From assembly GCA_037176725.1 (NCBI GenBank), contig JAZBRS010000020.1, positions 103,248,501-103,312,500 of the forward strand: DNA of 64,000 nt. The letters run 5' to 3'. Below are positions 43,334-54,135 of this stretch, piece by piece. The position numbers and the translations under genes were made by a program. Under the pieces are notes generated by a model that was not told where the DNA came from, ran no database searches, and saw only the letters and a program-made list of their open reading frames with translations. Every line of letters begins with the position of its first letter. The stretch's first letter is position 1. The stretch is from Posidonia oceanica (Eukaryota > Streptophyta > Magnoliopsida > Alismatales > Posidoniaceae).

Positions 43334-45784
43334 CTACGGGTTACCTAGCAGGTGTACTGGGGCTTGGGCCCGGGAAAGCATGGTGGTTGGTGCAGAAGAA
43401 CGCTCCGGCCTGGTGCGTGGTCGGATCATATGAACGCCCGACTCGGAACCGGCGACAGCTGCAAGATAAAGAGAGACTGGAAAAGGAGTAGAGATATCAT
43501 GGATAAGCTCAGAAGGATCTACCACAGATGTGGGAGATCCAAAAGGAAATAAGGAGTGGATTCCTGAGGTCCCTGCGCCTCCTAAATAGGAGTGCTCCGG
43601 CAGGGGCTGGCGAACAATATTTGCTGGAGTAGATGCTGATGCAGGTGCATGAGATGGTGTTGAAGTGAACGCCTCGTGCATGTCGATCACAATCATTCCC
43701 GATTCGATCAAATCCTGGATAGCGTTCCGGAGAGTGAAGCAATTATCAGTCGAATGCCTGACGCTTCGATGAAAATCGCAGAAAAGGTTCGCCTTAAACC
43801 AATGCGGTAGTGGGTTTGGTGGCGGGCGGACCTCCGGAAACTTCAGGAGCGACGCAACCTTCGGGAGGACGGCGGTGAGCAGTTCCACCAGTGGGGCGAA
43901 CTTCCGCTTCTCAACGGGTGGCCGTCTCGGCCTCTGGAATTGTCCTTGCTGAACCGGTACGGCAGGATAGACCGGTCGAGCGGTGGTAGTGATTTGTGAT
44001 GTGGGGTGTGTCCTAGGTGCAGGTGCATAATAGATCTGAGGAGGGGCAGGCCGGGACGCCAGACGAACAGGCGCAGCAGGGGAGTCGACGTACGCAACGA
44101 CGGGCTTCGGCGGATCCTTTCTCTTGGGACGATTGTTGTTGATGCTGTTGTTGTTGTTGATGGCGCTGCTGCTGCTACTGTTATTGCTGGCGGGGGCCTG
44201 CCTGGCAAGCACAGAGAGTGCGGGGAAGTTGCCACTCCGCAACGAACTCTCTACGCGAGTGCCAGCTCGGATCAATGCAGTGAAGGTTGTGACAGGTTGG
44301 ATGCTAAGCAAAGCTCCGGTGGACGGCTGTGCCCCTTTTATAATAATCTCGATAGACTCCTCGTCAGAGGGCCTATCTCGAACTTGAGAGGCAAGGGCAC
44401 GCCAGCGGCCGACGTACTCCCCGAACGGCTCGCTCGGATTCTGCTTGGTTGCGATCAGGTCTGCGCGCTTTGGGACCAGATCGAGGTTGAAGGAATACTA
44501 TTCCAAGAACGCCTAGCTTAGGTCGTTCCATGTCCTGATTGTAGCCATATCAAGCGAGGTGAACCACTTGAGGGCTGGACCGGACAAACTCTTTTGGAAC
44601 AGGCGGATCAGCAACCTCTCGTCAGCCTGGAGCTGGGCGAGATCACCGCAGTACGCCTTCAGATGGGCTATGGGGCAGCCCCTACCATCATACTTCTCAA
44701 AGTCCAGGATTTTGAACTTTGGGGGGAGTACGTCCTCTGGGAAACAGCAGAGGTCTCAAAACTGGTAGGTCTGGTGGTCCGTGCCCTGGACTAGACGTAG
44801 TGCTTTCTCCAGAACATCCATCCTGTTGTTGATGGGGTCTGGAATGGCTGCCACAGGTGATGGGACAGCGGGGGCAGGGACCACGTATGCTGATTGAGTC
44901 GCACCGAGGTGCTCCTCCGGATCTACCATCACATCGCCTGGTGATGCAAGGTGATGGCCGGCATACCCGTGCTGTGGTGGAGTGCAAGGGGGGATGCATG
45001 TGGAATTCTGAATCTGATGCAAAGGGGGAGGATAGATGGTATGCTGTGCGGTGGGTGCAGAATGCTGGAGCAACAGCGGCCGCACCGGCGCGGAGCCAGG
45101 GGGCGGGCCTACGAGATACTGTGCTCCCACCAGTCCGAATGACTGGCCACCAGGTGGCGGAGGTGCATGCTGTGTGTGGTGCGGTGCAGATGCAAGAGGC
45201 GGGATACGCGCCCCCATCGCCGGAACTGTGAGCAGTTGAGACGACGGTCTAGGTGGAAGTGTAGAGTGCAATGCGTGATGTGCGAGAGCAGGCCGCACAG
45301 GAACCTCAGGACCAACAGGAAGGGAAGAAGGACGGACTGATAGAGCCATACCCTGCAGCTGCTGGATAGTGTCCATCAGATGCTGGTACTGCTCTTCAGG
45401 TGTCCCGTCGGTGGGAACACTGAATTGCAGTGCCGGCGAGGGGCCAGAGCCAAGAGATCCGGACTGTCCGGGAGATTGGAGTCCTAGGGCGAGAGTCGCC
45501 GCAGCAGCAGAAGGGGTGTCAAAAGCGACAAATCCCTGAGAAGGTGGGGTCAGAGGCGCCTCCGAAACACGAGAAGTGGCCGTCAAGATGGACTCGGCGA
45601 CCGGATCAGGAGGAGCGAGCGTCTGCCACTGTCCCACAGCAAACTGGGGTGCCCCAGACGACAGAGGAGGAAATCCTGGCGTCACAGGGGGCACAGAGGG
45701 GTTAGAAACGGGAGTCGGAGGGGTCGGAGCGGAAACCACCTTTGAGGCAAGGGTAAGGGGGGATTCGACGGTGCGCTGGGCCAT
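43334..45784 (-). pseudogene. gag: Element B Gag (broken by stops)
   Basis: N-terminal part 44756-45784: 342 open codons from MAQRTVES, Pro/Gln-rich and ending near a short helix (MDVLEKALRLVQ). The middle (44312-44755) holds the retrotransposon gag core (KYDGRGCPIAHL, LFQKSLSGPALKWF, EPFGEYVGRWRALA) with at least three stops. C-terminal part 43334-44311: a low-complexity Asn/Ser/Pro stretch and a zinc-binding-like CDFHRS..HSTDNC motif characteristic of Tat Gag. Loss of the core frame should prevent particle assembly by this copy. Confidence 0.88.
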
Positions 45785-47107
45785 TGCTGACCAAGAACGA
45801 GTCAGAATGGGACTGCGACGAGCGAAAAACGGACGGGCTCTACGAGAAGCTATGCTCGCGAAGGCGAGTAGCTTAGAAGGAGATGGTCGAGCACAGGTGT
45901 CTCAGCAGAGGTGTCAGCAAGGGGAGGAATTCGAGCTCCAGCTAAGGAGATCGCTTACTGAACTCTGTTAAGGACACAAAGAGAAAACCGGGATCAGGAA
46001 CAAAAAGGAAATGCAAATGCACTAAGTCATGGCATGAATGACAAGTATGCTCTCTAGCATGCTCTCTCTCACCAATCTAGTGTTTCCTAGCAGGTAGTCT
46101 ACTCCGGATATCCACAAGTGTACGGGTCGCCGACTCAGGTCAGAAAAGTAGGTCCCCTGTCTAACTCTCGGCCCAAAGCTCAGGTAATAACAGGGTGGTG
46201 CGTTGGTGGCCTCAACCTCGCCTAAGTGTAGGAAGTACCCTCCACTAGCACCGACACGACCCCTGACAAAGGGGGACAGACCGACCGACTCACACCATGC
46301 CAAAGCATCGGAGTGAGAGACCGGAACCATCCTTCGCAGACTGATAGGTGGACTCAGATGAGAAGATGCATGCCCTATATGATGCTTCATGCAAATGATT
46401 AAAGTCTTTTATCTTGCGTATTTTATTAACTCCAGGGGGTGCAGGCGTGTTGATGGCTCTAGTTAACCCTAGATCTTATTTTTACTTGCTATTTTTAATT
46501 AACCACAGGAAAAAGCAATCAATCTCTACTATCCTAGGCATGGCAAGTGCGAAAGGGAAGAAAATCACCCAAACATGGCAGGCAACAACATACAACAGAG
46601 CAAAAGGCAAGTGCATGGCAGGTGCGAGTGTTTGTGAGCATGATAGTGAAGGGAAAGCATTCATCATGTCAAAAGGCATATATACAGAGCATGTGCGTGT
46701 GTAGTGACATAGCAGTTGTGTAAAAGAAAGCATTCACCATTCAAAAAGCATGCATCGTTGCCAAACAAGTATGTAGACATGCATTGTACAGGAAATAAAG
46801 CAGTAACAAGTAAGCGGGATAAAGAAAGTAAAGACAGGTAAGCTGTAAAGCAAATAAGAGCAGAAGCAAGGAAATAGGCAAGTAAACAAGCAAATTAGAC
46901 AAAGCAGAGCAAGACAGAGCAAAAACCAAGGCAAAAGCAGCCGAAGGGGGTGCAAAACCTGAGCAAAGTAACCACAAGGCAACTTGCTAGGAGTTCGCAC
47001 AGAAAAATGAGCAAAACAGGCAAAGGATACACAAAGGCGAACAAAGAAGGCAAATCCCAAACAGAATGCGAGCGAGCCAAAGCCAAAGCGAAAGCCGGAG
47101 TCTAGTA

Positions 47108-47125
47108 TCCCCAGCGGAGTCGCCA
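47108..47125 (-). other. Second, internal primer-binding-site copy of element B
   Basis: On the - strand TGGCGACTCCGCTGGGGA, 145 bp inside the functional-position copy and differing at one base. The base pair order C then TGTCGAC next to it mimics an LTR end. Confidence 0.75.
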
Positions 47126-47252
47126 CTGTCGACTGCGCTGGGCAAAGCGGACAGGTGAGCAAACAAGCAAAAGCAAGGCAAAGGGCACAAAGGCAAACAA
47201 AGAAAGCAAATCCCAAGCGAGCGAAAGCGAAGGCGAAAGCCGGAGTCTAGTA

Positions 47253-47270
47253 TCCCCAACGGAGTCGCCA
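47253..47270 (-). other. Primer-binding site of element B
   Basis: On the - strand TGGCGACTCCGTTGGGGA, one base after the 5' LTR end (...GGATTACTACA). The sequence type is common in Tat/Ogre elements. I did not verify which tRNA it matches. Confidence 0.88.
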
Positions 47271-47979
47271 CTGTAGTAATCCCGGTGTTCAGATCGTCCA
47301 TGCACATTGCCAAAGCTCGTGTGCACCGATCAGAATCAGGCTCACTATTAGCGGCTATGTCTGAGAAGGAAGACTTAACTCGAAAACATTTTAAAAAAGG
47401 AAAAAGGGGAAGAAAAGAAGAAGATAAGACAAAAATCGGAGTCGCCACCAAGTCTATTAGATCGGGAGACAAGGAAAACTGAGGAAATGCGTGAATAATC
47501 ACGCAAAACCAAGCAAAAGATGCCATGCAAGGCAATGCAGAAGAAATGAGATGCAAATGAATGCAAATGATGTGACTCGTGCCTAGGATAAGGGCAATAT
47601 GGTCATTACGGGCCAAGAGAGAGGGCAAGGACTCCTATTACGTGCGGGGAAGGTGTTAGGCACCCCCGACACGTCCGAGAATCGGTCTTTCTAGGCTTAC
47701 GCTCGCATACGCAGGGAAATACAGACTTTGAATGCCTAAGTGCCAATGAATGCCTATCTGGATGCTCAAAGGTGTGCTCTAAGTGAGGGAATGCAACGCG
47801 AGAAAGTAAACGTGCAATCTAAGCGCTCAGCAACGCTGTCTGTGTTCCGAATCGGGCGAAACCTGGCTCGTGAGAACTCCAGGCAGTAAGCATCACCGCC
47901 CTATATGCAAATGCAGTCGATAAAACAAAAAACGGTGAAAACAGGCAATGCGGGCGACATGCAAGAGGAAATAACGTAA

Positions 47980-48945
47980 AACACGCAAAACGGTTCGAAA
48001 AACGAAGCCGACACGCAAAACGGTGCGAGAAACGAAGCAAGAGCGTAAAACGGTGCGAGAAAATAAAGTGGCACGCAAAACGGTGCAAGAAATAAAGCTG
48101 GCACACAAAACGGTGCAAGAAAACGAAGCGGCACGCAAAACGGTGCAAGAAAAAAAGGCGGCACGCAAAACGGAGCAAGAAAACAAGGCGGCATGCAAAA
48201 CGGTGCGCGAAAACAGAGCGGCACGCAAAACGGTGCAAGAAATAAAGCTGGCCCGCAAAACGATGCAAGAAAACGAAGCGGCACGTAAAACAGTGCAAGA
48301 AAACAAAGTGGCAGGCAAAACGGTGCAAAAAAACAAGGCGGCACGCATAACGGTGAGAGAAAACAAGGGCGGCATGCAAAACGGTGCAGGAAAACAAAAC
48401 GGCACACAAAACGGTGCAAGAAAACAATGCGGCATGCAAAACGGTGCGAGAAAACAAGTCGGCACACAAAACGGTGCGAGAAAACAAGGGCGGCACGCAA
48501 AACGGTGCAAGAAAAGAGAGCGGCACGCAAAAAGGAGCGAGAAAACAGAGCGGCACGCAAAACGGTGCGCGAAAACAGAGCAGCACGCAAAACGGTGCAA
48601 GAAATAAAACTGGCGTGCAAAACGATGCAAGAAAACGAAACGGCACGCAAAACAGTGCAAGAAAACAAAACGGCATGCAAAACGGTGAGAGAAAACAAGG
48701 GCGGCACGCAAAACGGTGCAGGAAAACAAAACGGCACGCAAAACGGTGCAAGAAAACAAGGCGGCACGCAAAACGGTGCGAAAAAACAAGGCGGCACGCA
48801 AAACGGTGTGAGAAAACAAGGGAGGCACGCAAAACGGTGCAAGAAAACAGAGCGGCACGCAAAACGGTGCAAGAAAACAAGACGGCACGCAAAACGGTGC
48901 AAGAAAACAAAGCGGCACGCAAAACGGTGCGAGAAACAAAGCAAA
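47980..48945 (-). repeat. 30-bp minisatellite in the 5' LTR of B, about 32 units
   Basis: Same unit as at 26370-27560 but fewer copies, so the array has changed length since insertion or between template strands. ORFs on both strands are repeat artefacts. Confidence 0.95.
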
Positions 48946-49008
48946 AGGAAGCGCGCAAAAGCATGCGATGCGAATGATATGCAAACAACGCTGCCAAAGT
49001 TCAGGAGG

Positions 49009-49017
49009 GCTTACCTT
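49009..49017 (-). promoter_or_regulatory. Candidate 5' splice donor in LTR B (right copy)
   Basis: AAG/GTAAGC on the - strand. As this is the 5' LTR, a transcript starting upstream would cross it. An intron from here would remove the minisatellite, the end of the LTR and the primer-binding site if its acceptor lies in the leader (inference). Confidence 0.5.
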
Positions 49018-52000
49018 GGAAACCTGAAGCCTGATCTGAAATCTGATTGGTCCATGCTGAAGAGCGCTCCGCCGGGGTCGTCCTGGTAGCTCACTTGAGA
49101 AGATCCAACAGCCGGATCTGAAGATATCTAGACTTCAAGGCAGGAGGCCAGAACAGGGGAGAAGATAAGATCTAAGTGTAAAAGGGACCTACGGGGCGTG
49201 CAAAACAGGTCCTCCCGTGTAAACGGGAGCTAAAAATGCCTGAGTGTGTGCAAAAGATGCCGGATGCAAGGATGCAATGCATGCGGAATGCAAGAAGAGA
49301 CTTAGGGATGACTTTTCAGAAAAAAAAAAAAAAAAAGGGGACTCACATGCAATTTTGAAAAAGATGGGGGTTTGAATGCAATTTTACAGAGTGCAGGGTT
49401 CAGAATGCAAAGTTTCTGGGTGGCTATGCATCAGGGCAGGTTTTGAAATTGAATGGTAAGTCGACATGCAATTTTGAAATCAACAGGGTTTAAAATGCAA
49501 ATTTTCCAACAAAACAGGGGTTTGAGTGGTCTGGAATGCAAACAGGGGCCTATATGTAATTTTTCAAACATGCAAGGGGCAAAAATGCAATTTTATAAAC
49601 AAACTATGCATTTAAATACATACTGTGAGCATTCAGAGGACCTATATGCGATTTTCAAATCATGCAGGGTAAGAAGTGCAATTTTATAAGCAAAATATGC
49701 ATTTAAATGACCAATAGAAGACTTATGTGCAATTTGTAAATCATGCAAGGTCAAAAATGCAATTTTATAAGCAAAATATGCATTTAAATGCATGCTATGC
49801 ATCATTAGGGACCTATATGCAAAAATCAGATACTGTGAGGGAAGACAATGCAATGTAGTAAGAAAAATAGGTAAATAAAACCTAAGTTAACAGATTAGAG
49901 GATTAAGTTGCAAATCAGAAAACTAACAAGGATCAGAAATGCAATACATCAAGGTAAAATATGTGTATTTAAATCAGATTAACTACTGAAGGACTAACAT
50001 GTAATTAGCTGATTTTTGGATTTTTTTATGCAATTTTTTAAGATTAACATACGAAATTAAATTGATTTTTAACAGGGGCAGGACCAGAATGCAATAAACG
50101 GAAAACAGAAACTGAACATGCAATTTATGGTAAAATAGCTATTTAACAGGAAAATAAGGCTACAGTAATATCGCAGAAACCATGGCCACTGTAGCAGCTG
50201 CTACCAGCGGCCATGGGCGGCAGAGGAGGGCTGCTGGAGAGGCGCTGATCAGCCGGTGGCGTTCTCCGGAGGCAGACGGAGGTCTGGGCTGCGTCGGGGA
50301 GCCGTGACGGAGCCTGGAGACGATCGGTGACGACGACGGAGGTCTGCAGACTGTCCGGAGGCAGGCCAGGTGATCGGAGCGTCGAGGATGGGATCTGAGA
50401 GCATGACCGCGCTCCTGGAGGTCGGGCGGACCTCTGGTGACCGTCGGAGCAGAGTTTTGCAGATCGGAGCGGCGAGGTGAGCTTTGAGCTCGCCGGAGAA
50501 TACGAGTCAGCGACGGGTTGACTTCAGGCGACAGGAGGCTAAACCCTAGTCTAATGGGCGGAAAAGCATGGGAAGAGGAAATCTAGACTACGGGTGGAAG
50601 TAGGTACCAATTTCGACGTTTGAGACGCTCCCCCGACGTAGGTGACTTTAGCAGAGATCGGCAGTGATGGTCTGACTGGTGCAGGTGCCCCCGGCGGCTC
50701 GCGAGGATCTGGATCGACTCCAAGCGCTGCTCCGGTGCTCCCTGGAGGCTCGGGCGCAAGTTTTGCAGGCCGGCGGAAGAAATGGGATTTTTAGGTTCAG
50801 CAGGGACTGCCAGAGGTGGGGGGAGGATTTTGTTCTCCTCGGGCTGAACGGGAGGTGCTGATGGACTTCTGAGTGTCTGATGAAGGTTGCTGAAGGCTTG
50901 AATTGGTCTGAGGGACGCTGTGGAGGGAGTTGGCTGATGGTTTGATTTTTGGGCAGAAAATGGTGCAAGTGTTTGTAGTGGGAGGTCCGGTCTGTGGTGA
51001 AGGCGAAGGCTAGGGCTCAGGGGAGTTAGGAAGGTAGTGTTCTGACGAGTTACGGGGTGGAGTTTGGGATGGTCTGGTGGGCTGTGGTGCGGGGAGTTCT
51101 GGAGTGGAGGGAGTTGGGTCTCTGTTTTGGTTTCAGGTGGTTTCGGGCGATTTCTGGACTGGTTTCAGCTGCGGGATGAAGGGAAAGAATGCTGGAGGTT
51201 TGGGTGAGATTGGGGAGCGAATTGGGAGTGATTTTGGAAGGTGTTTGGGGTCTGGTTTGAGTCGGACGAAGGGGAAGGAAATTCTGGTTTTCTCGGAGGA
51301 ACTGGGGAGAGTTCTCTCTGCTCTCTCAGGCCAGGGGAGTGCAAGGAAGAAGGTGATGCTTCCGGGCAGTCCAGGGTGTTTTTTCTTGATCTCTGGTTGC
51401 TGGCTTTTGATCCTCTTCCACTGCCGGATCTCTGGTTGCCATTAATGGCTCGGAGAGGACGTGGCAGAAGGCTTGGCAGGTGCACGGGCAGAGGGCGGCG
51501 TACGCCGGTCCGGCCTGAGCAGGAGGCGTGCAAGGTGCAAGGACGGTCAGATCTGGCGATGTGCTGTCGGCAGCAGAAGCTGTTGCAGAATGAGAAAAGC
51601 AAAATCAGAGAAGGAGCGGGAGAGGAAGAAGGAAGGAGGAGGTGAAGTGCTGGGTCGTGGGCCGGGCTCTGCGCGCGCGGAAAGAAAAAAGGAAAAAAAA
51701 AAAAGAAAGGGAGGAGGAGAGGGAGGGTAGGCCGGACTGGGCCCAAGAAAGGAGGAAGAAAAGAAAGAAAGAAAAAAAAATAGAAAGGAAGAAAGAAAGG
51801 AAGAAGAGTAGGAAGAGAAATAAATTAGATAAAAAATAAGAATAAAACAAAAATAGGAGAGGTTCTTAGAGTGATTGTGTTTTAAGTTGGGACCTTGATT
51901 AATTTTTTAATAATTGTTTTTGATTAATTAATTGGGTTCAAAGAGGTTTGGTTTTGATTAGGGTTTTGTTTATTTTGATTTGTTTTTTATTTTGATTAAA

Positions 52001-53018
52001 TGTTTGTTAAGTCTTTTAAGTTGTTTTCTAATTATGTTTTCCTTGTTACGTACCTGGGACGTTAATTAGGATTTTTTTAAAATTTGTTTTAAACTAATTA
52101 GAGTTGGTTTTGTATCTTGGATTTTGGTCCTCTTTTCTTGCTTAAGTCTTTTTGGTTTGCTTTTGATTTTTGTTTGTTGGGTTCTTTTAATTAATTTCTT
52201 TTTTTGTTAGGTCTTCTTGTTAAATTTTTAGTTGGGTGTTTTTGGATCATTTTCCCTCTTTTTTTCTTGATTTGGTTTTTGTGTTCTTCCTCTTATATTT
52301 GTTAGGTTTCTTCTTTTTTCTTAATTAGTTGTCTTGGCATTTTTTAATTGTTTTCTTTTCTTTTTAGGAATTGTTTTCGATTGTTTTTTAGTAAGGTTCT
52401 TATTTTGACTTGTTTTGATTGCTTTTTGGTTTCTTTTCTTGATTTTACAGCATTTTCTTTTAGTTGGTTCCACATTTTTTAGTTGCATTCTTGGTTTCCC
52501 TTTTTTAGTTGGATTTAGTTAGGCTTTTGTTTTTAATTATTTGGTTAGTTTTTTAATTATTGCTTTTTAGTTTTTTAGGATCTTCCAGGAGAGAGAAAAG
52601 GATAATTTGGGCAAAAGGAGGTCTTAGAAGTTTCGAAAAGGGGTGAAATTTGATGGGTGTGTGGTCTAGGGTCTCTAGTCTCGGTCCCAGCGTTTTGGTT
52701 TGGTTTTGAGAAAGTTTTGGAAGGGTTTTAAGGTGTAGAAAAAGGGTAGTTTTGCCTAAATTTTCTAGGATTTTTGGGAGTGGTTTTGGTTTGATATTCT
52801 AAGAACTTTTTGGTGGGTTTGCTAAGTCAGGAGGGGTGAGTTTTCCTATGGATTTTGCCTAGTTGTCGGGTTCGGGAAAGGGGGGTAATCTTAGGTTGTG
52901 TTTGGGCTTGCTTTGAGGGGAAAGAGGAAGAGAATGGTGTGAGTTTGGACCTAGGTTTGGGTTCAGAAGCCACCAGAAGATTCCAATCGACCCGGCCTGT
53001 CAAAATGGGGTGTCAACA

Positions 53019-53023
53019 GTAAG
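53019..53023. repeat. Right target-site duplication (GTAAG) of element B
   Basis: Second copy of 25650-25654. The element A RNase H frame resumes immediately. Confidence 0.97.
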
Positions 53024-53855
53024 GTACCATCTTTGGGTCCTTTGTCTTCCAATTGCCATTAACTTGGGAGATGACCAACATGGCGTCTCCGTGCACATGC
53101 AATTTCTTAATGCCATGCTCAAGTGCGAGCGGGAGTCCCAAGATGCAGGTTTCGTACTTCGCCTCATTGTTGGTGCAGGGGAAGGTCATCTTCCTGGCAA
53201 ATGGGATCAGCTGTCCCTACGGTGTTGTGAGAACCGCACCGATGCTTCGACCTCTTCTGTTAACTGCGCCGTTGAAGTACATGTGCCATTGTAGCTCGTC
53301 TTTGAGATCCTTCTGCTCGGAATCCTCCATAGCGAATAAGATGTCTTCGTCAGGAAACTGTGTCTGCAAAGGCTGGTAGACAGGCAAAGGTAGGTCGGCT
53401 AGATGATCTGCTATAGCCTATCCCTTCATTGATTTCTGGGTGACAAAGGTGATATCGTACTGGGACAGCAGGACTTGCCACTTGACGCATCGTCCTACCA
53501 AGACTAGCTTCTGGAAGAGATACTTCATCGGGTCGTGCCGACACAGAAGCAGGACTGGATATGCCATCATGTAGTGCCTCAGCTTTTGGGCAGCCCAGAT
53601 GAGGGAAAGGCAGACCTTTTCTATCATGCTGTACCTGACTTCGCAATCATTGAACTGCTTGCTTAGGTAGTAAATGGCCCGCTCTCTGCGACCTGATTCG
53701 TCGTGCTGGCCTAGGACTGCGCCCATAGAGTGCTGCATGGTAGAAAGGTACAACAGCAGGGGTCTCCCTGGCGTGGGAGGTACCAGAACTAAAGGTTTGA
53801 TGAGCAGCTGCTTGATCTTGTCGAATGCACCCTTCACTTCCCGGTTTTCAGTCTC
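53024..53855 (-). pseudogene. pol: Element A RNase H domains (upstream half, displaced by B)
   Basis: Reads leftward from AFDKIKQLLIKP through the gypsy-type RNase H (GAVLGQHDESG, YLSKQFNDCEVRYS, LIWAAQKLRHYM), a TAG stop after KG near 53418, then the N-terminal half of the archaeal-type RNase H, where the first catalytic motif reads YFNGAV with Asn for Asp, and DAMLVISQVNGNWKTKD up to the insertion site. A further stop lies in the TTP.GQL segment near 53219. The upstream limit at about 53855 is where homology with B ends. Confidence 0.9.
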
Positions 53856-53869
53856 TAGTCCACCGAGTT

Positions 53870-54135
53870 CCAGTGGCATGAGTAGCCCAGGGAAGAGAAA
53901 GAAGGACAGATCTGGCGGTGATTCTGGTGCCCGGCGTAGTTTTGCTCGAGATGGTGGTGGTGTTGGCCCTGCCTCCAGCGCTCGGCACAGCTTTGCAGGA
54001 GTTGGTAGCACCGGTCCGAGTCAGGCTGCTTCGAGTGGTCAGGGTAGCGCCCAGTGTTTCCACTGTGGCCAGGCGGATCACTTTGCAGCGCACTGCCCTC
54101 GAGCACAGCAGGTAGATTTCTCCTTTGATTCCTAA
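53870..54135 (+). pseudogene. gag: Chromovirus E Gag C-terminus (zinc knuckle)
   Basis: A Gly/Ser/Arg-rich segment (SPGKRKKDRSGGDSGARRSF) followed by a CCHC knuckle CFHCGQADHFAAHC (CX2CX4HX4C, about 54056-54097) and a stop at 54133-54135. This pattern is typical of Gag from Tekay/Del chromoviruses. Only the C-terminal third is present. The part of this frame before about 53870 is antisense to the RNase H of element A. No protease or RT follows on this strand. Confidence 0.8.

Larger units (their letters stand above)
45785..47271 (-). other. 5' leader of element B
   Basis: No gene. The segment nearest the LTR (about 46790-47250, + strand) is rich in GCAAA/AGCAAG runs. A block of about 145 bp including the primer-binding site and the GCCGGAGTCTAGTATCCCC phrase is duplicated (copies ending at 47126 and 47271). 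Confidence 0.75.
25655..53018 (-). mobile_element. Giant Tat/Ogre-like Ty3/gypsy retrotransposon B (27,364 bp), structurally complete
   Basis: Two long LTRs (25655-31939 and 47272-53018) in direct orientation, TG...CA ends, perfect GTAAG target duplication, primer-binding site at 47253-47270, polypurine tract at 31940-31955. Pol is on the - strand in the order gag, protease, RT, RNase H, archaeal-type RNase H, integrase. The second RNase H and the DNGS protease motif mark the Tat/Ogre lineage. Extra cargo: a sense DUF7745-like ORF and hairpin arrays between integrase and the 3' LTR. Several stops in gag and pol suggest this copy cannot encode its full proteins. It is nested in element A. Confidence 0.96.
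47272..53018 (-). repeat. 5' LTR of element B (5,747 bp)
   Basis: Direct copy of 25655-31939 with the same order of parts: core block (about 47430-47700), 30-bp minisatellite (47980-48945), TGCAATTTT phrases (49340-50115), GC-rich segment (about 50170-51640), purine tract and T-rich block. By eye the two LTRs differ by a few percent in single-copy parts, apart from minisatellite length and a deletion of about 320 bp near 52575. Confidence 0.96.
10761..53855 (-). mobile_element. Tat-lineage Ty3/gypsy element A (5' part lost; interrupted by element B)
   Basis: Reads on the - strand: 3' LTR 10761-13113, polypurine tract, 3' region with hairpins and a 65-bp minisatellite, two antisense pseudogenes, integrase and part of RNase H to 25649. 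After the element B insertion (25655-53018) the RNase H continues at 53024 to about 53855. Gag, protease, most of RT and the 5' LTR are absent. At about 53855-53870 the sequence switches to chromovirus E, so A was truncated by deletion or rearrangement. Confidence 0.85.
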
